This document shows, in pieces, positions 10,403 through 21,660 of a stretch of 64,000 bases of DNA. Numbering within the stretch: the first letter of the stretch is position 1; each line of letters starts with the position of its first letter. The notes below the pieces were generated by a model that saw nothing but the letters and a program-made list of their open reading frames with translations, did not search any database and was not told where the DNA came from. The stretch is taken from the NCBI GenBank assembly GCA_949130495.1, contig OX422221.1, positions 477,233,159 to 477,297,158 on the forward strand, read 5' to 3'. Origin of the DNA: Sambucus nigra. Its lineage: Eukaryota; Streptophyta; Magnoliopsida; Dipsacales; Adoxaceae. Made by a program: the position numbers and the translations under genes.

Positions 10403-13400
10403 CGAAAATTTTCAAAGTATGTAATCACGAAACGGTGAAAATTTTGAAAGTACGTAATCGCAAAATGACAAAAATATTATTTCCCAACAAAAGATCTATA
10501 TATTGTTCCCCAATATATATAAGTGCAAAAATATCGTTCCCCAACAAAACATCTATATATTATTCCTAAAATTTATTTGTTTTGATCGTTATATAGTTGA
10601 GAATTTTAAACACAAAAGGAAATCAGCAAATTGATTCGAAAATGACATTTCTAAAGAAGTTTGGAATGATGCGATTGCAATTTTAAAAATCAACACTAAA
10701 TGAAGTTTGGAATGGTCCAATTACCATTATTAAAATCAAGTGAGCACGACTCTGATGTCTAGTTTATCACAAAATGATAAATTTAAAATAAATTTTAAAA
10801 AAATATGAAATGTGTAGTGCAGTAATGACTCGATGCAAAAATTGCATATATCATAACAAATAAGTAATTAATCTATTTATGTGCTCTCACACGTGTTGAC
10901 ACTCATGATTGAAAATATTGAAAATATAGCACATGTATGGTGAAAGAGAGTCAGTGGTCCATTGGCCAAAATTGTGTCCATGTAAGAACTAACTTCGAAA
11001 ATGCACAACCAAGGTTCATTATTAAGAATTTCATAACATCACTGGAAAAAAAGTTGTATAGACATTTTCAAAGTTCCAAGTACAAATACATATTTTGAAA
11101 AAACATCTATTTACCACACAATACCTAAAAAATAGATTCCACGCCTATCAACACCATTTAGAGGGAAACAGAGGCCTACTTTATAATGCTAAGGTTTATA
11201 TTCATTAAAGGAATTTATATAATGCTAAATGGGAAGTTCATGTATTAAATTGAGGTACCACTTTATACTTTTAGCATTAGAGATCTATTGTCCCAAAAGA
11301 AATGTCCTTCCATGTCACAAATATGCATCATGGTATAGGTATTATTGTTATGTAGTATTACATCCATAAGTCCACTGTATGTACTATTACTTATTGATGT
11401 TTCTACCCAATGTCCTCATGTAAGTATAAACCCCAAATATTAGGATTTTTTTACTTAAAATCCAAAAAAATAACCGGGGAACAGAGAATAAGAGTATACA
11501 ATATACAAATACTCAAAAGATCATGTAAATTTATAAAAATGTACATCTTACAATTAAACCTTCAAGATTGAATCCCAAGCAGTTATTTAAGCACACTACA
11601 CTCACAATCTTTCTATAGACAACAATCCAACTTTGAAAAAAAAAAGATAACGGTAAAATATAACAAATTCCACAACTGTTAATACACTTCATGCAAAGAG
11701 AAAACAATGACATAAATTAAGTTGTTTTATTAACCGTGTCCCCGAGATAAACCACTCATGCTTATCTATTGGCCGCATCTATGCATGCTTCCATGAATTT
11801 ATCTTTCAAATCTTTTAATCCCCTAAAATAAGTGCCATCAGTTACTACCAATAATTATAATAAAAAATAATTAAAAAATTAATGAAATAAAGTTCTATCT
11901 AACACTGTAGCTCTAAGAATCTATTGATAACAATGATAGGAGCATTTAGATATTGTCCAAAAAAAATTAAACATAAGTACATATCTGCTAAAACACCAAA
12001 ATTTCTTCAACTACAAAATGTACTACTATACACAATGAAACTTACCCAACTATAACAATGTACTACTGTCTATATATGTACTAATGTAAATATCTGTACA
12101 AATGTACCCAACTATAAAGGGCATTCAAATGATAGTTGTAGTGTCATATAAGTAACTCCAAGTTGAATATTAGTTAGGAAGAAAGAGAGATTGTCATAAA
12201 GGGAATCCAAATGATTTATCAAAAAAATAAGAAAAATGTAATATATTTGAACAGTAAATGTCCAACTAAATGTGTCTTCCTCAATTAAGCATTTCAAGTG
12301 TGTCACCTGAACATGGTCAAATTGTTTACTCAAACAAATCATACACAGTGTCAAATTTGACCATGTCACCTAAACATGGTCAAGTTGTTCATACATACCA
12401 AAACAGCAAGCAAAAAATATTGATAATAATACAAAAGGAAATCAAATAGAGATGGATATGGAAGATTAAAATCTCAAACCCTAATTTCCCTAATGTCGAC
12501 AAACTCCATTTTAAACCCATAATTTGGAAAAGTAAAATCTTAAAACCTAATTTCATAAACAACTTCAAAAGGGGAGCGTGATATCTATACCTTTTGTAGA
12601 AAGACTTTGATGGTCATAATTAGAAGGGCAAAAAATCTGCAGAAAAATGGAATCAAAAATTGATTAAGAATTCAAAAATACGATAGAAAAAAAAAGTACA
12701 ATTTCAACTTGCAAAAAGGAAATGATTGATCACTCCCCAAATAAACATTTCTAGAACATAATCGTGTCATCAATTTCAGCATACTCACACCATTCATCTC
12801 AAACGATTTGTAAATAATAAAGTTAAGTTTCAATATGCAGCAGGGTCAAAGTCTACAATAATTACTAATAACCCCAATTTGAATCAACTTTTCAATAGTT
12901 ACCCTTTGAATCTATGGTAAGTGGTTGACTTCTGATTGGGCGTTACCTGCCATGTAAATACTGGGGATAAAAGTAAGAGAAAGGATGTTCAAGGAAATAC
13001 AAAGAAACACACATATGATACAAGTTATATTGACAATAAAAAACATAAGTACAAAAATAAAGTGTTCTACAATCTGTCAGATGTTCATATTAAGGATAAT
13101 AGTAAGATGAAATAAAAAATTGAATGATGAATATTTTATCACGTGTGAAAAATGGCCTCTTCAAATGGCCTGTTTGAGTGTTATTCCTTTTAGCATGTGG
13201 ACAACAAGAATCACTATATGGTGAGTGTTCATTACAAATACTAAAATTTAAAATAAGTATACATATTAACTAAAAGAATGGAGAAAATAGGTTATCCCAC
13301 AATAGAACATAGGCATAATAGCTTGTTGCAATACCACCAATGATACATTAAAAAAACTACAGCACATGTCTTACAAGCATAGGCTAGAAATATGGACTTA

Positions 13401-14098
13401 TATCAGTTCCAGCATAAATCTCTAAATCTTTGTTCCCAATGTATCTTACGGTACAATCATTCGAACTGAATGCATATTGTGTGTTTATCTCAATATAAGT
13501 ACACTATTTGAAAAAATTATTGATTTATAAACCCTACTTCCACACAAAAAAGTACTTCTAGATAGTAAATCATACATGTATATGCCAATCAGAGGTTACA
13601 CATCTAACATATACATTCCGTAAACAATTATAATTTAAACAATTGACTTAAATCCGGGTTTAAAAACTCTAGAACAGAAGCTGAGTGATGGACCAAAAAA
13701 AACCTCAAGTGGTAGTCATTGGATTGCAAAAGCAGTAAATTGATGTGAGACTCTTAAAAAATTCATGGGACATCAAGAACATAGCTTAAAACTCATGTAC
13801 AAAAACATAGCTTAAAAATCCTTGTACAAAAAACAGACACCAGGACATTAATTTCAGTCATGTTTGACACCGCGTCCCTATAAGAATAAACAATTAAGAA
13901 GCTCCCAATGTAAATCAAGGTGTTAAATAAATGAAAAATAAGTAGTGAACTCGGGCTTAAGTCACATCAGGCACAAGTGCTAAATGTAATTAGGCATGTT
14001 ACAATTGCATATTTAATAATTGGGCCATGATAGAGTCAAGAGCAGCTGTGTAACTAAAAAACAGTAATGAATTTTAATAAAGTGTCAATAGTAATAAG
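10403..14098. other. Helitron body, AT-rich, no convincing gene
   Basis: About 3.7 kb of AT-rich sequence. Minus-strand open stretches at 11713-11531 (60 codons) and 12369-12112 (85 codons) are hydrophobic and low in complexity, and I regard them as chance. A repeated GGTCAAATTG / GGTCAAGTTG stretch occurs at about 12313 and 12377. Near 13490-13400 (minus) there is a further open segment of about 30 codons that could be another captured exon, but I cannot name it. No RNA gene seen. Confidence 0.5.
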
Positions 14099-14248
14099 GA
14101 TGAGAAGTGCGCAATATGCCAAAGAAGGGAATACAAAGTCTAGTGGAGTGACCCCAATTGCCCCGCATATGGAAACAAAATCACCAAATAAAGGCATGGA
14201 TGCAGCAATAAGTGTTATAAGACCAATGTAAACTGAGGTAGGTCTAAA
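14099..14248 (-). pseudogene. Captured exon of an AAAP-family amino-acid (GABA-type) transporter
   Basis: Fifty codons are open on the minus strand. The translation contains MPLFGDFVSICGAIGVTPLD followed by FVFP. This corresponds to the late transmembrane region of plant amino-acid/auxin permease (AAAP, Aa_trans) proteins, closest in wording to GAT1-like GABA transporters, where a FFGD…GAxGFxPLDFVLP pattern is typical. A splice-acceptor-like TTTCCATTTTAG-type end lies directly upstream (near 14251-14244), so this looks like a single exon with intron sequence around it. The full protein needs about 450 residues; I found no other clear exon nearby. It lies inside the Helitron on the same strand, as expected for gene capture. 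It is not functional on its own. Confidence 0.6.
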
Positions 14249-14970
14249 ATGGAAGTATGCAAACTCAAATTGAATTTAATAATTAAATTTAATGTCTAAA
14301 AGACAAATATAAAATCACAAATACCTATGAAAACCATTAAAAACATTTTAGGAGGCAGGAAAATCATCTTACCAAAAATTTTACATTCAATCAATATATA
14401 AAAATCACCAAAATTATTTTAGGAGGCACCATCAAGCGTGAGAAAAATATAGAAAATTTATAACCAACTTTTGCATAGATTAATGACTTAAGCCACACAA
14501 TACATATGTTAATGAATGTCATAATTAATTAATTGCCTAATGTCATAAGTCACATGTGAATTGCCTAATGAAATAAGTCATATGTTAATGAATTAAGTCA
14601 CATAATACAAAGGGAACCAGTTCACTTCTAGGATACAGTGGTTAAGAAGGGTTTTATAAAAAAAAAATTAACGAAAGGGAACGAATAAATATTTTTACCT
14701 ACCACTAAAAAAGAAAAAAGTTAAGTATTAGTATCATATTACATGGTGTGACTGCCATGAACATTTAAAGAGTGTTTATTAGAAAACTAAAAATGTTGTA
14801 GATAACAACACACCACTAAAAATTTGAAGCTTATTGTGTCAAATGAGTCATGTAGCAAAGAAACAAATAACTTTATAAAGTCAATTAGAAAAATATGGGT
14901 GATTTTGGGTACTTCACAAACGATCACTTTTTAAAAAAAATACTTTTTCGATGCAAATACATGTGTGTAC
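14249..14970. other. Helitron body between transporter exon and Tat element
   Basis: AT-rich, no coding signal. A GCCTCCTAAAAT-like word (minus strand) occurs twice, near 14356 and 14428, and AATGAATTAAGTCACAT-like words recur around 14480-14600. Nothing else recognised. Confidence 0.5.
14966..14970. repeat. Target-site duplication, left (TGTAC)
   Basis: TGTAC lies immediately before the TG of the 5' LTR. The same five bases follow the CA of the 3' LTR at 25608-25612. Confidence 0.95.
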
Positions 14971-15404
14971 TGTGGGTACCCGGAATTTAGTATTATAGGC
15001 CTGGACGAGTAGCCCAGCCCTAGCGGCCCAAAGTCCAGGCCCCTCATCTGTTATATTGATCTGATTCCCCCACGATCCCATGAAGGGAAGTTATAGGGGA
15101 GCACGATCCCATGGAGGGAAGTTATAGGGAAGATGGCTAATAAGGAGGAACCCATCATCTCCACTAACTAACATACACATGTATAAATTAAACCCTAGGT
15201 CCGGGTTAAAGGATAAGTTGTATTCTCTGTACTCATCCTCCGGGATATTGAGAAATAATACTAACTGCACCACCGTGGACGTAGGCACACCTTTGCTGAA
15301 CCACGTACATCCGTCGTTGTGTGATTGGCGTTTTATTTTCTTTGTTCTTTCTTGGTCATTACTTCTCTCATATTTATTTGTGTTGCACAATCACTATCTC
15401 CACA
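14971..15404 (+). mobile_element. 5' LTR of the Tat element (434 bp)
   Basis: Begins TGTGGGTACCCG and ends CTATCTCCACA. A TATA-like TGTATAAATTAAACC lies near 15180, so U3 would be about 210 bp. It contains a duplicated CACGATCCCATG…GGGAAGTTAT block near 15070-15125. Minus-strand open frames over the LTR are chance. Confidence 0.95.
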
Positions 15405-15406
15405 AT

Positions 15407-15424
15407 TGGCGCCGTCTGTGGGAA
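15407..15424 (+). other. Primer-binding site of the Tat element
   Basis: TGGCGCCGTCTGTGGGAA, two bases after the LTR. This PBS is common in plant Tat-type elements. The TGGCGCC start would pair with a tRNA whose 3' end is GGCGCCA; I do not commit to which tRNA. Confidence 0.85.
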
Positions 15425-15472
15425 ACGTTCATCTTTCCCTGAGAAGTGCCCACGCCAAGAAAAGAATCTAAG

Positions 15473-17160
15473 ATGTCTGGTCACATCAGCAACGCCCCTC
15501 AAGCAGGAGATATTCAAGAGCCACCTGCTCCTCGCAGAATTAGGTCTGAAGTCCGACGCTCAGATCATGGGGCTCGCTTGGAAAGGCCTGCCTCAGAAGA
15601 AGGTCAAGAACCAGCAAGGTCCACGCAGATATCCAGATTGATTGATGCATACGAGGCAAGGCTCCACGAGCAGAGGGAGTCTTCTCACAGATACGAGGCT
15701 GAGAATGCTCGCTTAAAAAGAAGACTGGAAAGACTGGAGAAGGAACGACGTCCTGATACCAGGAGACACCCCTATCGCACTCCTAGCCCTCAGGCGAGCA
15801 AATCTCGCAGCCGAGGAAGGAGCCCTAGGCGGGAATATCAAGGGGTCGAAGGTGGCGACTCAGACGACGACCTCCGCGAACAACTAAGAAGAGCTCGCCG
15901 TAATCAGAGCCCTACTCGCAGCGACGAAAACATACGGAACCTGGTCCACAGAGAAATGGACCAACATCCAGCTCACCGCGGTACCAGGTCGATCAGAGAA
16001 CTCGCCAGGAGAGCCCTCAAGACCCAGATGAAGTCACCCTTCACGAGGGAAATTGAAGAAGAAGAGGCTCCCAAGAAATTTGCCATTCCAAGGTTCAAGA
16101 TTTATGACGGGAAGACTGATCCCATTGATCATGTTAGGCAGTACCGGCAGGCCATGACCCTCTGGAATCACCGGGATGCACTGATGTGCCGTATTTTCCC
16201 CTCGAGCCTCCATGACGTGGCCCAGAAATGGTTCGAAAAACTCCCTCACCGATCCATCAGAAATTTCAAATCCTTGGCCGAGCTCTTTACGGCCCAGTTC
16301 ATCACCAGCAGCTCCCATCCCAAAAGGATGGATGCTCTATTAACAATGAAGAAAACGCCTCAAGAAACACTCCGAGACTATGCGAAGAGGTACTAGGAGT
16401 TATTCAATGAGATCGAGGACTGCGCGGAAGAGGTGGCAGTGGCTTCCTTCAAAATTAGGCTACCTAGCTTTTCCCTCCTTTACCAGTCCTTGACGAAGAA
16501 GGAAGCTATGACCATTGACGACCTGATGGCCCGAATTGAGAAATACGCAAAGGTGGAAGATGTCACCCGCCTTAATGTAGGAGAAAATGGTCGAGCCAAG
16601 CTCACTACCAAGGGAAGTGAGAAAGTTGAGAACCAGAAGAAAGGAGGAAAGAATGGGGGAAAGAATGGCTCCAAAAACGGAGGGAACCCTGACGTAACAA
16701 AATCATTCCAGGCGGTCAACACCGTCTTCAAAGAGCCAATTTACAAAATTCTCGCGAAGATCAAAGATGAGTCGTTCATCAAATGGCCCCGGAAAATGGG
16801 AGGAGACCCCTCGAAAAGAAACAATGCACTAAGATGCGCCTTCCACAAAGAGGGAGGGCATAAGACCGAGCACTGTAAGGCTCTTAAGTCCCACCTCGAG
16901 GAGTTGGCCCAGTCTGGACATTTGAATGACTTTGTGGAAAAGAAGGTAGAGAAAGTGGCTGCCCACAGAGAGGCAAAACCCGACAACGTGCTGGAGGATG
17001 ATGCCGGACACGAATTTGCAGTAATCCACGGAGTATCTGACGTCAAGCAAATACAAGGGAACTCAGCTCGAATGGAAATAAAGAAACTGACAGCGGTGAT
17101 GCAAGCTTTTCAGATTGATCCAGCAAAATCACAGTCAGGAAAACATCGGCGAGCAGAGGA
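15473..17160 (+). pseudogene. Tat gag, one internal stop
   Basis: Gag forms the particle that packages element RNA. I choose the ATG at 15473 because upstream codons are not ATG. The N-terminal 150 codons are Arg/Ser/Glu-rich. The retrotransposon gag core follows at about 16090-16500 (FKIYDGKTDPIDHV…QKWFEKLP…LAELFTAQF…LRDYAKRY). At 16394-16396 a TAG interrupts the frame directly after the AKRY block, and the same frame then continues (ELFNEIEDC). Near 16834-16881 a CAFHKEGGHKTEHC motif is the usual Tat Cys/His knuckle variant. A Lys/Gly/Asn-rich repeat (KGGKNGGKNGSKNGG) precedes it. Apart from the stop, gag is well preserved. The end of gag relative to protease is approximate. Confidence 0.9.
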
Positions 17161-17710
17161 CATCAACTACAACAAGCATATTGTTTTCACGGAGGAAGAC
17201 TTAGTGGGAGTAAGGACCCCACATCATGATGCCTTGGTCATTACACTCAGGATAGCCAACTTTGACATCGACAGGCTGCTCGTCGACCAAGGAAGCTCAT
17301 CTGAAGTAATGTACATCAACCTGTTCAGGAAATTGAAGTTGAGCGTCGCCGACCTAAAGGAAGCTACTGTCCCTCTGGTCGGCTTCGCTGGAAAAATGAC
17401 CATGCCCCTGGGCAAAATAGTACTTCCAGTGCGCGCTGGAAATATTTCCAAGATGATCGAGTTTTTGGTGGTCGACATTGATTCACCGTATCAGGCCATC
17501 CTCGGCAGGGGATGGCTTCATGCGATGAAGGCAGTCTCCTCGACCTACCATCAGAAGCTCAAATATGTTACCGAGCGAGGAGTAATGGAGATACACGGTG
17601 ACCAGGCGGTGGCACATAAGTGCTTCATGGTGGACATCCGACCAAAGGCAGAGAAAAAAGCTGATCAACCCAGTGAGAAAGTGGAGGAAGGTGCAATTCC
17701 TTCCAAATAG
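17161..17710 (+). pseudogene. Tat aspartic protease
   Basis: This is the retropepsin that matures the polyprotein, in frame with gag. The active-site region is LLVDQGSSSEVMY (Asp codon 17285-17287), the D-x-G-S-S form usual in Tat elements. The second conserved block is AILGRGWLHAM near 17497-17530. The frame ends at a TAG (17708-17710). The same reading frame stays open after it into RT, so this is a point stop within one former gag-pol frame and not a natural boundary. Confidence 0.9.
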
Positions 17711-19252
17711 CAATTAAAATACGGAAGGCCTGGAGTAGAAGAGACCAGGCTCCTCCCCTCCGAGCGTGTCGTCGAGGACCTGGTAAAAGTGGAGGCTAGG
17801 GAAGGCGACAATAGCAGAGTCTTCCTGATCGGAGCGTCACTCACCGACCAAGAGCAAAAGGAGTTGTCAACCTTACTCAGAAGCAACATAGATGTTTTCG
17901 CTTGGGAACCCTATGAGCTGCCAGGAATCGACCCCAATATGGTCTGCCACCAGTTGCACGTCGATCCCACATTCAAACCGATAACGCAGAAGGCACGGAG
18001 GACTGCTCCCGAGAAGGCCAGAGCAATAGAAAAAGAAGTCGAAAAACTGTTGGATGAAGGATCCATACGGGAAGTGCAATTCCCCAAATGGTTATCCAAC
18101 CCAGTGGTAGTCCCGAAAAGCAACGGAAAGTGGAGAGTTTGCATAGACTTCAGTGACCTCAACAAAGCCTGCCCCAAGGATAGCTTCCCTCTTCCAAAAA
18201 TAGATCAACTAGTAGACGCCACCGCAGCTCACGAACGAATGAGTTTCCTGGACGCGTACTCAGGGTATCACCAAATTTCCTTGTATGCCCCAGATCAGGA
18301 CAAAACGGCATTTATCACGACGGTTGGTTTATATTGTTACAAGGTCATGCCTTTTGGGCTTAAAAATGCAGGGGCAACCTATCAGCGGCTAGTTACTAAA
18401 ATGTTCAAGAATCAAATGAGAGACACAATGGAGGTCTACATCGACGACATGCTCGTCAAGAGCAAGGAAAAGGAAAATCACCTCTCAGACCTGTCAAGTA
18501 CCTTCGAAATCCTCAGGAAGTACCGAATGAAACTTAATGCGAGCAAGTGTTCCTTCGGTGTCCAGTCAGGGAAGTTTCTTGGGTATTTGGTCAGCAAGCG
18601 AGGCATAGAGGCTAATCCGGAACAGATTGATGCAATCAATAGAGTGCAACCTCCTCGCACAATCCGGGATGTACATAAGCTCACAGGAATGCTCGCTGCT
18701 CTAAATCGTTTCATTTCTAAATCCTCCGAGAGATGCAAGCCTTTCTTCCAACTCTTAAAGGGCAGCAAAACAGTAGAGTGGAGCCCAGATTGCTCGCGAG
18801 CATTGGACGAGCTCAAGTCCTACCTAAGCACTCCACCACTGCTTGTCGTACCACAGCAAATGGACTCTTTGTACCTCTACCTCTCCGTATCCAGTCATAT
18901 TGTCAGCTCGGCGCTAGTGTGCGAAGTTACAGGAATCCAACATCCCATCTATTACGCGAGCAAAACCTTATTAGATGCCGAGCAACGCTACCTACCATTG
19001 GAAAAGCTCGCACTCGCCCTAGTAATAGCCTCGAGAAAGCTGAAGCATTACTTCGAAGCTCATACGATCATCGCCCTTACATCACACCCTCTCAAGGTTG
19101 TCCTAAGGAAGGCGGATTTGTCAGGCAGAATGTCTAAATGGTCAGTCGAGCTCGGCCGGTTTGACATCCAATTTCAACCAAGGACAGCTATCAAGGGTCA
19201 AATCCTCGCTGATTTCATAGCTGAATTCACAGGCGAAAAACCCTCCGACTAA
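17711..19252 (+). pseudogene. Tat reverse transcriptase and first RNase H
   Basis: RT fingers show PKSNGKWRVCIDFSDLNKACP near 18108-18172 and LDAYSGYHQI near 18249. The palm has VMPFGLKNAGATYQR and the catalytic YIDDM at 18437-18451, all intact. A connection and a first RNase H domain follow (about 18780-19230), but it is degenerate, as usual in Tat, with LSVSSHI replacing the first catalytic segment. The clean open frame is 17789-19252, and sequence between 17711 and 17788 is in the same frame. It ends at TAA (19250-19252), after which the frame again continues into the second RNase H. Confidence 0.9.
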
Positions 19253-19285
19253 CCTAAGCTAACAGAGCAAAACAACCCAGCTACA

Positions 19286-19720
19286 GTGGAAAGCTGGAAA
19301 CTGTTCGTTGATGGAGCCTCCAACTCAAAGGGGGCAGGGGTAGGAATCGTTCTCATCACTCCAGAAAACACAGTCCTTGATCAAGGAATTAGGCTGGGAT
19401 TTACAGCCTCCAATAATGAAGCAGAATACGAAGCCTTAATAGCACGTCTCCAAAAATCGCAAACTCTGGGAGCAAAGCGTTTGCAGGTATTCAGTGATTC
19501 GCAACTAGTTTCCAACCAGATAAGCGGAGACTATAACACAAAGGATGAAAGAATGGCAGCCTACCTCTCCTTGGTGAAAAACTTAATGACGAGCTTTGAA
19601 GAGATCAACATCCAGCAGTTTCCAAGGGGGCAAAACAGCCACGCTGATGCATTAGCATCCCTGAGTTCGGCAGTTGATTCTAGCCTTAAAAGGGTTATCC
19701 CTATCGATTTCCACAATTAG
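19286..19720 (+). CDS. Second (archaeal-type) RNase H of the Tat element
   Basis: An extra RNase H domain is a Tat-lineage trait and degrades the RNA template in place of the decayed first domain. All four acidic landmarks are visible: FVDGASN (Asp codon 19310-19312), NNEAEYEAL, FSDSQLV and NSHADALA. It is in the same frame as RT, separated by one stop at 19250-19252. The frame ends at a TAG (19718-19720). The integrase that follows is in a different frame, so a small indel lies between about 19700 and 19760. There is no start codon of its own: it was part of the polyprotein. Confidence 0.88.
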   Translation: MESWKLFVDGASNSKGAGVGIVLITPENTVLDQGIRLGFTASNNEAEYEALIARLQKSQTLGAKRLQVFSDSQLVSNQISGDYNTKDERMAAYLSLVKNLMTSFEEINIQQFPRGQNSHADALASLSSAVDSSLKRVIPIDFHN

Positions 19721-19745
19721 CCCAAGCATTTACCCCAACTGCTAG

Positions 19746-21029
19746 TTGCCAAACGCGGAACCCATACTCCAATTGGAATCAGCCCCCAGCTGGATGGATC
19801 CCTTAAAGGACTATTTAAAGGACGGAACGCTTCCAGAGGATAAGAAAACTGCCCACCAGATAAGAGTCAAAGCTGCTCGCTTTCACTTATCCACAGGAGG
19901 CGACTTGTATAAAAGATCTTTCTTCGGTCCCTACCTTAGATGCGTCCACCCAGGCGATGTCAAGGCAATGCTTCACGAGCTTCACGAAGGAATCTGTGGA
20001 AGTCATGTCGGAAGAAGGTCTCTAGCCTTCCGAGCAATGAAGGAAGGCTATTGGTGGCCATACATGCAAAAGGACTCCGCAGTATATGTCCGCAAATGCC
20101 TGAAATGCCAGCTTCATGCTCTTATGGTCCACCAGCCCGCTAACGAATTAAAATCCCTGACCATCCCCTGGCCTTTCGTCCCATGGGTAATGGACATCGT
20201 AAGACCAATGCCCACCGCTGTCGGCAATCGCAAATACCTGTTGGTTCGAACTGACTACTTTACCAACTGGATCGAGGCAGAACCACTGGCGAACATCCAA
20301 GATGCTGATATGATAAGGTTCATATGGAGGAATATAATCACTCGATTCGGAATCCCCAGAACCATCATCACTGACAATGGAACATAGTTCGAGAGTGGCC
20401 CTTTTCAGGACTTCTGCAACGAACACGGGATCAGGCACCACTTTAGCTCGGTGGCCTACCCTCAAAGCAACGGACAAGCTGAAGCTTCCAAAAAAATAGT
20501 GATCACTGGATTGAAGAAGCGGTTAGAGCGATCCAAAGGCGCATGGGCAACCGAGCTACCGCACATCCTATGGGCATACAGAACGACTCCTAGGCGAGCA
20601 ACAGGAGAAACGCCATTCTCACTAACATATGGTATGGAGGCAATCATCCCACTAGAGGCGGGATTGCCAACAATGAGATCCGACCTTGTCGAACAAGGCC
20701 AGAACGATGAGGCTTTGCTCGCTGAACTCGACCTAGCCGACGAGCGCAGGGAACTTGCCCTAGTGAAACTAGCGAGCTATCAGCAACAGCTCGTGAAGCA
20801 CTACAGCAAAAGGGTCAACCCGAGGAGATTCAAAGTTGGGGACTATGTCCTAAGAAAGGTCCTGGGCAATACAGTGAAGCCATCAGACGGTAAGCTGGGC
20901 CCAAACTGGGAAGGACCTTATAAGATAATTAGAGACGACCTGCAAGGTGCCTATCATTTGGAAACGATGGAGGGCAGGGAGATACCACGAGCATGGAACG
21001 CAGCTAATCTCAAGAAATTCTATTTTTAG
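19746..21029 (+). pseudogene. Tat integrase, one internal stop
   Basis: The HHCC zinc domain is clear (HELHEGICGSH … CLKCQLH, about 19977-20117). The catalytic core has Asp at 20192-20194 (VMDIVRP), Asp at 20373-20375 (ITDNGT) and Glu at 20481-20483 (NGQAEASK), with normal spacing. A TAG at 20385-20387, just after the second Asp, splits the gene, and the same frame continues to 21029. The C-terminal GPYKIIRDD…GAYHLETM domain is complete. All catalytic residues remain, so only one codon breaks the domain itself. Confidence 0.9.
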
Positions 21030-21660
21030 GAATTCTATTATTAAAATCTTTTATTGTACTCGTTATGTGAAAGGACAGTTCATTTCCCATTTTACTAATG
21101 AAAATCTCTCAGTTGATCACTCCCTAATTTGTAACAGTTATATTTTATTACCCATCCCTTCCAAATCACAGGCACAATGGCCGACATAGCAGGGGAACTC
21201 CCCTCCTCAGGTCATCATCATGAAGCACGACAGACCTCTTAGCATTGCCCTGGCAATATATGAAGCCCTACAGACTATTCTAAGGCATCAAACCTACTTT
21301 GGTTAAACAAAATCCTGATCGGATGAAGACATCCAATACCAGGTGTGTCCTCGCCAATTGCCCTACTTAGGCCTAAGGGAGTGTGACGACACAACCTAAA
21401 AGGTAAAGTGAGGGCACAATGGTATTCTTACATTATACTGGACTGGGGGGACACTCGCATGACAAAATAAAAGGAATTATGAAGCAGCGAAAATATAAAA
21501 AGATTGGATGAACACGTTTAGTCGGCAAAATTGCCCAAAACGCGAACTTTTCATTAATCCTTTATATTTACAGACAATGATAATACATGTTTAGTCGGCG
21601 AAGCTCGCCCAAAGCATTTACATTATCAAAAAGAGAAAAGAAAAAATAAATAATAAAATT
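21030..21660. other. Non-coding stretch after Tat integrase
   Basis: No gene seen. It would form the 3' flank of integrase and the 3' untranslated part of the antisense gene. A CACGTTTAGTCGGC / CATGTTTAGTCGGC repeat occurs at about 21513 and 21588. Confidence 0.6.

Noticed and set aside
16480..17713. Several minus-strand ORFs of 75-100 codons opposite Tat gag and protease
   Set aside because: Shadow frames of a well-supported plus-strand coding region.
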